Below the pieces are notes generated by a model that saw nothing but the letters and a program-made list of their open reading frames with translations, searched no databases and was not told the origin of the DNA. Position numbers and translations under genes: made by a program. A stretch of 64,000 bases of DNA from Capillidium heterosporum (Eukaryota > Entomophthoromycota > Entomophthoromycetes > Entomophthorales > Capillidiaceae): the NCBI GenBank assembly GCA_016630905.1, contig WBMQ01000006.1, positions 806,001 through 870,000 on the forward strand, read 5' to 3'. Below, in pieces: positions 51,623 through 62,791 of this stretch. Within the stretch, counting starts at the first letter, position 1; every line of letters starts with the position of its first letter.

Positions 51623-52091
51623 TAGATATATTTTTGCTTGTTACTTTTGTAACATACATATTTACTTTTTATATTTTGAGTGGTGAACTTACTATATCTA
51701 CTATTTATCTTGGTAGTTAGAAACCAATACATATTTCCTAAAACTTTGAAAGTTTATCATCTTTGCATTTAAAAATTACAAACCCACTGTCCTATATGTT
51801 GAAGCTTGTAAAAATTGGCACAAATAATTTATCAAAGGCAATTTAAATTTAAAGTATAAGTGTCAGAAAATATAAACTTTATTTAAGTATACTCTAATCT
51901 TTTATACCATATCGCTGAGTATATTTAAAGGATGAGCAATAGCATATCAGCAACAGACGATTTAATAAATACGAGTATTTGAATTTATTTAAACAAAAGT
52001 AGTACAAAGATAATTAACTAAATACTATATTTCATCAAGGAGTCCAAATTCATTTAATATCAATTTCTTTTCAAAACCATCGAAGCGGTCC
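51623..52091. other. Intergenic between tRNA-Ser and the AP-2 mu 3' end
   Basis: About 470 AT-rich bases with no recognisable feature besides the Pol III T-run just after the tRNA. Confidence 0.5.
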
Positions 52092-53664
52092 TTAAAACTA
52101 CACCAAAAGTTAGTGAATTGAACACTATTGAAACAACGTACCTTAATCTGGTAGGTACCCGCCTTGGTCAAGTACCTAACCCACTTAACGGACTGGTAGT
52201 TGGACTTTTCAAACACCTTCAAGAATCGAACTAATAGACCCGATGAAGTAAACATAAGAACCTACACATTCTTTAGACAGAGAGTTGAAATAGAAAACAA
52301 ATTACCTGGAAGTTCATGGAGATAGGAGGGCGCGACCAAGGTTTGTTGTGAGTGGTCTGAGTCAACTCGGCTTCAGCCGAGAACGAGTACTCGTTCTGCC
52401 CTTGGAATCTGGAGATCTTCCACACAATAGCGTTTTCGGCGGGTACATACTTGGCTTTGCCAGTGGTGACTCTGCAGTTGGTACCACTGGTGTTGAGGGG
52501 GGTAGGGATCTTAATGACAACGTTGTTGGCGTACAGCTTGGAGCTGAAGTTGGCTTTGACCATGACCTTATACTCGACGCGCGTTTTTCCAATTTCATTG
52601 ACGACAGGGTGAACACGGAAGGGTAAGTTGATGTTGTCAGTCGATCGGTATCGCATCAATTCAAATTCACCATCGGGGGGAATAAAGGAAATGGTGCGAT
52701 CAACATCGAACTTACCAAGCTTAACGCATTGGTGGAATTGGCAATCATCGATCTCTACAGCGTTAGGACGTCTTGTGCTGAACATTTCAATGAAAATCAA
52801 TAAATAAGTGTCAGAAGATTAACTTACTTGGCTTTGTTTACAGCGTCACGGTCCAACAGCAGTTTGTCGTTCAATCCAAACTTACACTCGGGAGTTCCTG
52901 AGAGGTAGGCTCGCATCAAGATCTGTCCCGAGACGTCAGCTCGCAAGGTGGTGCCTTTGGTAGACATGGATAGATTTACCGATTCGATGACATCGACAAA
53001 AGCTTCGTTCTTACGGTACTTTATGTCAGGACGTCTCCAGGAAATGGCACCGGTTGCTTGAATAGTAATCTTGGAGGAATCTTCCTTCTAGTTATTAACT
53101 AAATTAAATAAACATGAGCATAAAATTAATTCTTACCACCGCCTTCTCCGACTTGACTCCTTCCGTAGTGATGTAGAGCTTCAAAATATCGGCATCGGTA
53201 TGCTGTGGGTATCCAAAATCCAAAATTTCTATTTAAATATTTAAAGGACGGTAGGTATATAAAGTAAACTCTAAAATATTACCATCCAGTAACTCGTAGA
53301 TCAAAACAAAGTTGTTCTTGACACTCTCCTCGTCGAACTTGACAAAGTAACTTCTACCCAAAGCGATGAAGCGATAACAGAATTCGAATACTAAAGCAGC
53401 ATTGGCATTGCTCTTGGTAACAGCTACTATGTACAGGTTGTCATGTCGTACGTGGAAGAAGGAGGTGGAGCCTAGGGTTATAAAGGGAGCGCGGACGTTG
53501 GTGTTGGAGATAACTTGGATACGGAAAATGTCGGCTACCGAGCGTCTTTAAACTTCTATTAATACTGGTTATAGACATGGGGAACTTACTTTAAATCTTG
53601 TCGGTAAAGTCTTGAAATTAACTACTTCTCCCTTCTGGTTGTAGATGAAGAAAGCTGATATCAT
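52092..53664 (-). CDS. AP-2 clathrin adaptor complex mu subunit
   Basis: Medium chain of the plasma-membrane AP-2 adaptor, which binds cargo signals and PIP2 in endocytosis. Seven exons. Longin-type N-terminus [15 protein letters not shown], then '[20 protein letters not shown]', '[20 protein letters not shown]', the linker '[20 protein letters not shown]', and the mu-homology domain with '[13 protein letters not shown]', '[15 protein letters not shown]' and '[12 protein letters not shown]'. The linker and '[17 protein letters not shown]' are typical of fungal Apm4. I end the protein at 52092 by splicing the last intron, giving '[12 protein letters not shown]'. Odd: at the first intron (53546-53589) canonical splicing leaves one A too many (TTTAAA before GTAAG, A before CGC), so the join to '[12 protein letters not shown]' needs one base removed. 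It shares a 261-bp divergent promoter with the asparaginase gene. Confidence 0.9.
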
Positions 53665-53925
53665 TTTGGTTGTGATACTTTGAACTACAGCTCAACTTCT
53701 GTTTATAAATTCGGATTAGGAGAGGAAGCTTTGGCTTTCGATTTACAAATCCGGAATTTTATTTTTTATGCTTCATGACTAACTTATGGATTCGATTTGA
53801 GTAAGGGAAAATATTACAAATATGTGCAATTCCATATAGGATACTCTCTTGTTTTTGACAAACTGCAATAAAAGGCCAATCTTCATCTTTTGCATTCCTT
53901 TTCAGCCTTAGAGACATATAGCTAG

Positions 53926-56687
53926 ATGGATGAAAGAACAAATGAATCCTATTCGATATCCCCAGAGTTTCGATTCAATGTCGACAAGCCTTTATCTATG
54001 GATACTTTACATTCGGTTTTAGAAGATAAGGGGAGCAAGGTCTATGAAAACCAGGTAGTAGAGTTTCAAAAGAGTGTCACTATAGATGACATGTTAATGC
54101 CCGGTAAACTTTATACAAATACCCCATTAATTTTCTGTAAAAGATGTATCCCGAGTACTGGTAATATATACGGGAGGTACTATTGGTATGAAGAACACTA
54201 AGGACAACGGCTACGAACCAGCTTCCAATTACCTGATAGAAACTTTAAGCTCAATGACAAGATTCCACGACCCTTACAACAAATTTTCTAGTTCAGGACA
54301 GGTTTCCCCAAAGCTATTTTCAAGGGAGAATAGCTTTAGTAACTTGGATCATATGCAAAATCAAAACCTTGGTGTAGATACCAGTGGTGGACCTTTAAAT
54401 TTTTTGGTAACACCACCTTCACTTTACGGGAAGCGTATAAAGTATAAAATTAAAGAGTACAGCCCATTGTTGGATTCCTGTAATATGACCATGTCAGGTA
54501 AATTTTACCATGTGAATTTAAAAATTGATATATATTAGACTGGATAAAGATAGCCTGTGATATTGAAGCCAATTACGAAAAGTACGATGCTTTTATCGTG
54601 CTACATGGTGCATTTTTTACGAATTTACCTATGTATCTAACTTGAAATCAAAATGCAAATATAGGTACTGATACAATGGCTTTTACAGCTTCAGCCTTAA
54701 GTTTTATGTTGGAAGATCTAGGGTAAGTCACATTAGTATAGTAAAGAATAAACACATATATAAAATAGAAAGACGGTGATAATAACTGGATCCCAGGTGC
54801 CTATTTCCGAAGTCCGAAACGACGCCATTGAAAACTTGTTGGGAGCACTGACGGTTGCCTGGGCATTTTGTAATTCCAGAAGTATGTCTATACTTTGGAA
54901 ATAAGCTGTTCCGTGGGAATCGTAGTTCCAAAGTTTCTGCCATCGACTTTGACGCCTTCGATTCTCCGAATTTGAGACCTTTGGTTAATGTAGGGGTCAA
55001 CATAGGTATCAAAGGCAAATAACTAACACATATTAATCGATGTATTCATTGTTAGATGTTAATTGGGAAGAGGTCTTAAAGCCTAGAGCCATTGGTAAAT
55101 TTAAAGTGCACAAGAACATGAACCCCAACGTCGCTTCACTACGTCTGTTCCCTGGGATCACCGAAGTTACAATTCGGGCATTCTTAGCTCAGGATATCGA
55201 CGGCATTGTGTTGGAAACCTTTGGTGCTGGCAATGCACCCAACAGCCCAGGGTTGATCAAATTGCTTAAGGAGGCTAGCCAACGTGGAGTAGTCATAGTT
55301 AATTGCACACAATGTACATAGTATTTTGCAGTTGCAGGCTTTAATTTGGTTGATTTTAGGTAAGAAAGGTTCAGTTTCGGATTTGTATGCCACCGCCAAA
55401 GGTCTAGCTCTTGCAAATGTAGTCCCCGGTAGTGATATGACCCCTGAGGTAACTATATTAATTTCATATTATATTTAAAGCTGTATCAATAGTGTGCCTT
55501 GACCAAGCTAAGTTACTTACTAGCCAAGAACTTTACCCCAGAGCGGGTACGCGCACTTATGCGTCAGAATCTTCGTGGTGAGTTGACTGGTCCTCTTTTC
55601 ATCAAGGATTTGGATAAGGATCCCAACGAGGATAGTGGATTGGAAGCTCCTATGTCGGCCATCCAAGTTTTGGCAACTCAATTGGTGAACAATCATCTGA
55701 ATCAAAATGAAAACTACGGTCCACAGAATCCGCTACCTATTAATACCACCTCACCCTGTACCACATTTAACCCTGGTAACAGCCTGGAACGGGCACTTTT
55801 TCCAATTTTGTTGTGTTCGGCCGCTGGTACCAACGACTTACAATGCTTAAAATACTTGGCTAAGCACTACGAGCACCACTTCCAGGTGAATTGTGTAGAC
55901 TACGATTCACGAACCCCTATTGTAAAACTCACCTACATTTAACCATACTAATTTTTATTTTCTCACCATCTACATCATTCTAGCATATTGCAAGCTCGCA
56001 CGGCCACTACGAAGTTGCCCAATTTTTGCTTCTGAACGGGGCGGCTCTCCATCTCCTAGATCAGTTCGGTCATACCCCCCTGTACTATGCCGCTTACCAC
56101 AGACACCCACGCCTCATAGAACTTCTGCGCAAGGACGGAGCCCACTTTAACACTAGTGAACTCCGCTCCATCGCCGACACCTTTACCCAGTAAGTTATTC
56201 AAACTTTAATTTCCCCAATTTTAACCATTTTAAAGGGCTGCTGCTGCTGGTTCCTTTACAACTCTCAAGTACTTTTTGGATGCTGGGTTGGATGTCAACA
56301 TCAGGGGGTCCAATTTTAGAACCGCTTTACATCAAGTAAGTCTTCTTTTTGAGTAATTAGACATTAATCACTTCAATAAAATTGTAGGCTGCCCTCAACC
56401 ATCACCTACAGACGGTAACTTTCCTTTGCAAGCAATCTAAATTGGACCCCACTGTTCGCGATCAGTGGGGTCGAACCGCTTTGGACGACGCCAACGCTGC
56501 CTATAACCAGGCTGAATTTAACGGTAAGGATGTTGATGTCGCCCTCCGCATTCGTACACCTCATCGAAGGAGTCCTAGTACCTTTCCCGAAGCAAAACTT
56601 CATTACCAAGTTTTAGAGTTTTATTCTACCTTCATTTATCTCATAGGATTTACAAAATCTTTGCCTAGCTGCGTTATTACAATTTAG
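53926..56687 (+). CDS. Type I L-asparaginase with C-terminal ankyrin repeats; one extra base at 54860
   Basis: Hydrolyses asparagine to aspartate and ammonia; human ASPG (60-kDa lysophospholipase) and yeast-type cytosolic asparaginases share the layout. About ten introns. The catalytic motif 'RVLVIYTGGTIGMK' appears after splicing at AAG (54143); the second motif is 'HGTDTMAFTASAL'; 'GKTVIITGSQVPISE' and 'TFGAGNAPNSPGLI' follow. Ankyrin-like repeats then start at 'DYDSRTPIHIASSHGHYEVA', with 'DQFGHTPLYYAAYHRHPRL', 'SNFRTALHQAALNHH' and 'DQWGRTALDDANAAY'. After 'NLLGALTVA' (GCC at 54857-54859) an extra T at 54860 breaks the frame; removing it gives 'GHFVIPEVCLYFGNKLFRG', the conserved continuation. 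The 3' end at 56687 is uncertain because a late splice could shorten it. Confidence 0.85.
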
Positions 56688-57274
56688 TATTTAGAAGAGA
56701 TCGATACAAGTGATATATAATAAACCTATACATTTTAATCATTGTATTATAAAATTTTGTTTGTAAGGATGAAAATACCTATACTTTTGATATTTAGCCA
56801 ACTCTATTCAAAAGTACAATAGCACATTGTAGCTTGATCACACTCTTATACTTTTCTATATAATTTCCTTATATAATATAATATGTTAAACTTGAATATA
56901 TACAACTAGTTGCTTTATATAGATATTGACCACTATTTAAAATGGATATAATACCATTCCTTTCAATTGAATCCAAACCCCATTGTTTGGAAAATTTAGT
57001 ACCTAAGTAACATTCAAACTCTTGAATTAACTGATTTTCTGTGAATTTATAATACATCGATATTAAAGTATATTTTTACATACAATAAAGTATGGATAAA
57101 TGGTAGAAATATTACGTTTGTATGTCTAATAATAACAGCCATCTAAAATAAAACTCCAAAGTAGATTTAATCAATATCGGTACGATATAAGGCATAAGTC
57201 AAAGTCTACGAACTCAACTAATGGTTCTCCCTAGGTTACAAAAAATAGTTAGAAACCAGATTTGGAAATATATG
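56688..57274. other. Intergenic, convergent 3' ends
   Basis: About 590 AT-rich bases between the asparaginase and V-ATPase subunit H 3' ends. No gene or repeat recognised. Confidence 0.5.
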
Positions 57275-58990
57275 TTACCAAGCATGGACGAGGCAATTCT
57301 GTACAGCAAGGAGGGCATGGTACTTGACATCGGCATTACTGTTGTTAACCATAAGCTCCATGACCTGGCGCTTGGCGCCGGTTCGTTCTACCAAGCTAAA
57401 AACAGTTAGCCTTGAAAGTTAGAATAAACCACCTTTTCCCATTAGGGCAGAATTTGACGAATTGACCAACATCATGGGCTGCTACCGACAAGATTAATGG
57501 GTCATTGGATGATGCTAAAAGCTCGGTAAGACGCCTAGAAAAATTAGTAAATGGTAGGTTAAATATATACGCACTCAAGTAAGGCACCATTGTTGGCCTC
57601 CAACTGGGAGCTATGGATCTTCCAGAACTCGGCCGATTGGTGAGGAGGTGACCACTCTAAAGTTCCAGCTTCAACTTCAGAACGGTAGGCACCAAAGGTA
57701 GTCAAGGCGGACTGGGCGTTACCTAGCCCTTCTTTCAAGAAGATGAGGTCCCCTTGGATCTCGCCATCAGTCCACTTGCGCGCATGCAACTTGTCAACGA
57801 ATTGGGCTACTTTGTGGCCCAGTAGGTTATTGATGTTGGCTTCGGGTGCTTTCTCGTAGAGGTTCTAAAAGGTAAGGCTATGTTGGAGATGTAGATTACC
57901 TTTAAAGTACCGACAGCGACTCTAATGATCTTCTCTTTAACGGTGGATTTGGCAGTAGAGATCATGAGGGGGATTAAGCCATACTTACTGTAATGGTTAG
58001 GTAAGTTCAACTACATCTTTACCTGTCGATAGTTTCGGCAATACTAGTCTCAAAGGAGAGGAGCCAGAAGCAGAACATAACTTGGTACTGAAGCTGTGGG
58101 CCCACCTTTTCCTTCTTAGCCAAGTCGATCAAACTTTTATAGTTAATGTGATTTTCGACAGGGTAAACTTACTTTGGAACTCCTTTCAACGTACTGTAGA
58201 ACATATAACGGAATTCTTGGTTACTCAACAGAGATTGGAGCAGCTGAACTGTTATGTCGGAGACGTTGTTGGTGCGACTGGCAAGCTGCTCAACCATCAA
58301 ATCGAGGAACTCTTTAGCGTGGTCATGAATAGGGACTGGAGAGGTGCTTAAATTTGTTTAGAGAATATTTAAAGCTGGTAATACCAGATCAGGAAAGCAA
58401 TTATCTTTTCGGCTTTAAGGGCAAGGAAGTCGTCATCCTTCTTCAAGCACCTACCATCTTTAAGCACAAATATATTAAGTTACATTACTTGAGGAAGGGT
58501 TCGTAAGGGAATTTAGGGTTGGTCTTGCTCATCTCGTGTAACACTACAGCGTGCTGAGAATCGGCTAAATATATTCAATACCTTAATTTTATAATATAAA
58601 AGTACATTCTAATAAATCATCAATGAGAACTAAAATGTATTGGAGGGTATCGACCCTAATAAGTTTGTTCAAAAGCTCAGCCAACAACGTAATGTAGCCT
58701 GGAGGAATCTAATTTAAACTTTAGTTAGATTTCGAAATAAAAATTACGCTATCTCCTTTAGCCTGCCGTAATAAAGAAAGTTCATCTTCTGTTATAAGTG
58801 CAGCTCTTTGATAACCCTATTAGACCAACGTCAATAAATATGGTTAGCTTATATTGATAGAAAGTGTAAATGGTAGCAAATTAAGAATTACCTCCCAAGG
58901 CATAGGTCTTGAACGGATATTTTGGCACAGCTCATCGAAAAACGAATTAACGACGAAAGTTACAGGTACGTTTGGCACTTCAGCTTCCAT
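57275..58990 (-). CDS. VMA13: V-type H+-ATPase subunit H (Vma13)
   Basis: Regulatory V1 subunit that activates ATP-driven proton pumping and silences free V1; sits at the V1-Vo interface on vacuole and endosome membranes. Eleven exons. In order: 'MPWEGYQRAALITEDELSLL' (human W-x-SYLQGQMISAEDCEFI), 'DTLQYILVLIDDLLE', 'KFPYEPFLK', 'FLALKAEKIIAFLIW', 'LQYQVMFCFWLLSFETSIAE', 'EKIIRVAVGTLKNLYEKAPE', 'GTLEWSPPHQSAEFWK', 'LSVAAHDVGQFVKFCPNGKR' and 'GAKRQVMELM', ending 'HALLAVQNCLVHAW'. Several introns end in AAG. One donor is GTGCGT (near 57580), chosen because it alone joins 'ALLE' to 'RLTELL' in frame. No frame damage seen. Antisense open stretches inside are shadows. Confidence 0.92.
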
Positions 58991-59705
58991 TATCTCTACT
59001 TGATACAACTGTATTAAATTCACTACACTCGTAGGTTGCAAGTTGGTCCTTCTGTTATTTACCTTTTATGAAGTTTAACCTTGCTGTTCTTGCACCCACT
59101 ATAAGGGACAGGTTGCATCATATAAGCGATGAATCTTAATTGGTGGCGATTTTTACTATGACCGAATTTTTTAGCCTAAAGATTGGGAGCGATAAGTCTA
59201 GATAAGTGTTGGTTGCACCATCTTCTATAAAGTCCTATAAGTTTATCTAGCGTTACTTTTGTTATAGAAAAGAAGCTATATACAAAATAATGGTTATATA
59301 CATCACAAACAGGCACTCTATATTGGAATACGTGCTGTTATACTAGTCTATAAGATATTATAAAATATAAGCATAACTATAGAAAGCTAGTATTAGAAAT
59401 TATATCAGTTATTAATACTGCAAAATCCAAATTTGGCTAATGTCAATTAGATAAAAGTATGTTTTGGTGTTTCTATATTCAAATGTAGTATTTACAGTAT
59501 ATTGATTGTAGATAGCTATTTGTTAATAGCAGGAGATATCTATATTTATAGTCATATTTTCAACTATAGTTATCAAAATAAGCATCCTGCTAGATACTAA
59601 TTCTAAGTTAGCTAACTTTCATTTACTACAGATCTGAAAACCAAACGATATACTAAAGCCATTGGTTATATCTATTTAAGTATTATACTTAAGAAAAAGT
59701 CACAT
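58991..59705. other. Intergenic upstream of tRNA-Leu
   Basis: About 715 AT-rich bases holding the promoter of the V-ATPase gene and the 5' flank of tRNA-Leu. No other feature recognised. Confidence 0.5.
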
Positions 59706-59788
59706 GGACAGATGGCCGAGTCGGTCTAAGGCGTCACGTTAAGGCCGTGATCTCTTCGGAGGCGTGAGTTCGAATCTCACTTTGTTCA
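59706..59788 (+). tRNA. tRNA-Leu (anticodon AAG)
   Basis: Class II tRNA of 83 bases. Acceptor GGACAGA pairs with TTTGTTC (two G-U pairs), discriminator A. The anticodon stem TCACG/CGTGA encloses loop TTAAGGC, anticodon AAG, reading CUU and, as inosine, CUC. The variable arm TCTCTTCGGAGG is long, as in leucine tRNAs, and the T arm contains GTTCGAATC. No intron. The genomic sequence continues CCA (59789-59791) and then T6, a Pol III terminator. Confidence 0.93.
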
Positions 59789-59791
59789 CCA

Positions 59792-60471
59792 TATTTTTTA
59801 ATTACTGCTGCTGTATCAGTTTATTAAACGATCTAGTCTTTGATTTTCTCTTTTTGAATATGTATATTTTTTGCTTTTATTTTGGACTATAACCTTGGTT
59901 CAATAGTCTGGTAAACTTTTACAAGTTCAAGTCTAAAGATTTTCTAGATTAGCTGAGTAGAGTATAATTTTTCAATTATTACAAGAGTAAACTAACAATA
60001 TTTAACTTTATTTGCCAAGCTTACTCAACCTACCTTTTAATAATACCCCAAAGACATGTGCTGAACTGCAAATATAAATGAAAAATCGGTATTTCTATCA
60101 TTATAAATCTGTGCCAATGTTTTTGTAAGTGATCTTAATATTTGTTGAAAATTTTCAATATGCTAAATTTACATCTATAGCCTTTTTTTGTACAGCTATG
60201 CAATTGACTTGGATAGCGATTCTAACTTGAAATCTAACCAACCATCTCTAGCAACACCAAAATTGGTGAAATCCTAATTTCAAAAGCGTACAATCTATTT
60301 CATTCGAAATTAACTCAGTATAGTATGCTTGAACTTATACATATAGCTTATGAGTTTCTATCAAATCAAATCAATTAATATAGAACGAATACTGATCCAT
60401 CTCTAAAGTATTCGTCATCCCGAACTCTATAAATTCAACATCCAAACCAAATTTCTTTTCTCTACAAAAAG
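59792..60471. other. Intergenic upstream of the aminopeptidase gene
   Basis: About 680 AT-rich bases: Pol III terminator of tRNA-Leu at its left end and the promoter of the aminopeptidase gene at the right, with a C/T- and A-rich leader (TTTCTTTTCTCTACAAAAAG) just before the ATG. Nothing else seen. Confidence 0.5.
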
Positions 60472-62159
60472 ATGTCGATCCAATTAATCTACAACACCAA
60501 CACCTCGGCCCCATCGCCGGTAAAGCGTCTAGTCATCCTGGGTGAAAGCTCCAAGATCCAAAGTACTGAATTTGCTACCTCAGGTCTCACCAAGATAACC
60601 AACTCGGAAGTTCAAACTTTGACCCAGGCCCTTGAAAATTCCAATGCCAGTTCTATCAACGGCCATGTACAGACTGGTAAGTATAGAAAGTAGTTATGAT
60701 GACTGATTCTAAAAAAATAAAGGTTCGCAACAGGTAGAAGTATCTATCAATAAGATTTCCGACCATAGAACTCGTAGTAGTGCTACCATTAGAGCTGACC
60801 TGATCCACAGCCAGGTAGGTGCTCTAGTCAACGCCAACCCTGACGCTGACGGTAAGCTTCGTATATACTAATACCACCTAACAAACTTTATCAGTTCAAG
60901 TAACTTTTGTAGTTGAGCCTACTCAAGTCTTAGCTTCAGCTTGGTAAGTTTTATGTTCCACCATTTTGCTAATTGTATAAATAATAGTGCCTTATCCCGA
61001 GCCTTCCCAACCTACAGCCGTAAGTCTAGTTTCTTAACCAAGTCGCAACGTAAAGTTTATATCAATTTCGTCAATACTTCGGGACAACCTATCGCTGAAG
61101 TCAACGATCAAGAACTTCAAACTTTGGCTGACAATATCCGATTGGCAGCCCACCTTACTGATACCCCCTGTTCTGAGCTGCACACCGATGCCTACCTTGA
61201 ACGTATCACAGCTGCCGTCGCTCAACTCCCATCCGATGTTCAATCTAAAGTTACGACTACCGTCATCAAAGGTAAAGAACTGGAAGACCGTGGTTTCGGT
61301 GGATTGTGGGGTGTAGGTAAAGCTGCTGTCCACCTACCTGCCCTCGCCATCCTCAGCTTTACCCCTGAGAAAAGTCAAACTTCCGCTGACTCTAAAACCA
61401 TCGCCTTAGTCGGCAAAGGTATTTGTTATGATACCGGAGGTCTTTCCCTCAAGAGCACTACCGCCATGCCCACCATGAAGACTGATATGGGAGGTTCTGC
61501 TTCCGTGTTGGGAGCCTTTTTATCTTTGGCCAAGATAGGCACTCATCACACAGTGCATGCCCTACTTTGCCTCGCCGAGAACGCCGTCGACCAGCTATCC
61601 ACCCGTCCCGACGACATCCACACCATGTATTCGGGGTTGACGGTTGAAATTAACAACTACTGACGCCGAAGGACGCCTTGTCCTAGGTGATGGAGTAGCT
61701 TACGCCAGCAAGGATATCCCCAACGTCACCCATATCATTGATATCGCTACCTTGACTGGTGCTCAAATTATCTCAACTGGTCCCCGTCACGCCGGGTTCA
61801 TGGTCAACCAAATCGAATTCGAACCTCTAGTCAAGGATGCCGCTTACAAATCAGGAGACCTAGCCTTCCCTCTTCTGTACGCTCCTGAATTTTTGGTTAA
61901 AGAGTTGGATTCTGAGGTTGCTGACTTGAAGAACTCCAACAAGAACGGACCTACTACCGCTGCCTCCAGTTTGGCTGGACACTTCATCGAACAGCATATC
62001 AGTAAGGAATTCGAAGGAGTTTGGTGCCATATTGATATGGGTAATTTTTATTTTTGTTACTTGCATTAACTTTTATATATAGCTGGGCCAGGATCCAAAG
62101 GTCAGCGAGCTACCGGGTACGGAGTAGCTTTACTTTACCAGTTGGTTAAACAGATTTAA
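60472..62159 (+). CDS. M17 leucyl aminopeptidase, NPEPL1-like; one extra base at 61658
   Basis: Two-metal aminopeptidase of family M17, cytosolic, trimming N-terminal residues. Five exons, about 505 residues. The N-terminal domain is poorly conserved; the catalytic domain shows 'ALVGKGICYDTGGLSLKS' (Lys and Asp ligands), 'MPTMKTDMGGSASVLGAFLS' and, after the frame problem, the diagnostic NTDAEGRL followed by 'VLGDGVAYASKDI'. The end 'GPGSKGQRATGYGVALL' fits. The wording of these motifs is closer to NPEPL1 than to LAP3. Odd: between AAC (61655-61657) and ACT (61659-61661) there is one extra T. Read without a shift the frame hits TGA at once (TAC TGA), which would remove the metal-binding Asp and Glu; ignoring the T restores the exact family consensus. 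Confidence 0.88.
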
Positions 62160-62791
62160 GTTAAAGGTATAATAAACTTATTTGATGTTCATCACTATGT
62201 ATATATAAGCTTTCTTCAATGTAGTACGGTTCTAGAGATATAGCTTTACATCTACTTAACCAAGGATACGTGATGCAAAATAATAAGTGTATTCCCCATA
62301 CTCTACCACAATATTGTTGTACCTATAAACTTGAAGTTCGAACTTCCATTAGCCTTTTATAATTTTTTCAAGTGGTAGGCAGTTGACCAGGTATGCCTAT
62401 GTTGAAGGTAAATAGGATATTGGTTTCACTATGATCAACGTTTATAATAGAAATGTAGGCATCCTACAAAACTTCAAGTTTGAATCGCGTTTCTATAGCT
62501 TTACCAAATAAACTTAATAAAAACATTATATGTTCCATTAAAAGTTACACTTTACTATATTTTTTATTACCAGCTATAATTAATTGTATTGGAACTATTT
62601 AAACTTTAACAATCAACATGCAAATTTTGAAATTTTCAACAATTGTACTGTATATCTTCAAACTATATAAAAAGTACAATACAAAATATATAATAGCATA
62701 TGTAGATTATAGATAGGTTTTATAAAGGGCTAACAGTATAATGTAAGGAGATAGAGTTGAGATATGGAAAAGTCCAACTGTATATCCAAAT
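62160..62791. other. Intergenic, convergent 3' ends
   Basis: About 630 AT-rich bases between the ends of the aminopeptidase and EF-2 genes. No feature recognised. Confidence 0.5.

Noticed and set aside
51420-51659. Minus-strand open stretch across tRNA-Ser
   Set aside because: Its translation includes the antisense of the tRNA; the tRNA structure is unambiguous.
57221-58351. Plus-strand open stretches over V-ATPase subunit H
   Set aside because: The minus strand encodes the full conserved subunit in the same bases.
61652-61666. TGA in the M17 gene as a selenocysteine or reassigned codon
   Set aside because: Readthrough would stay in the wrong frame; conserved sequence resumes only in the +1 frame. 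TGA also serves as a normal stop (carnitine carrier).
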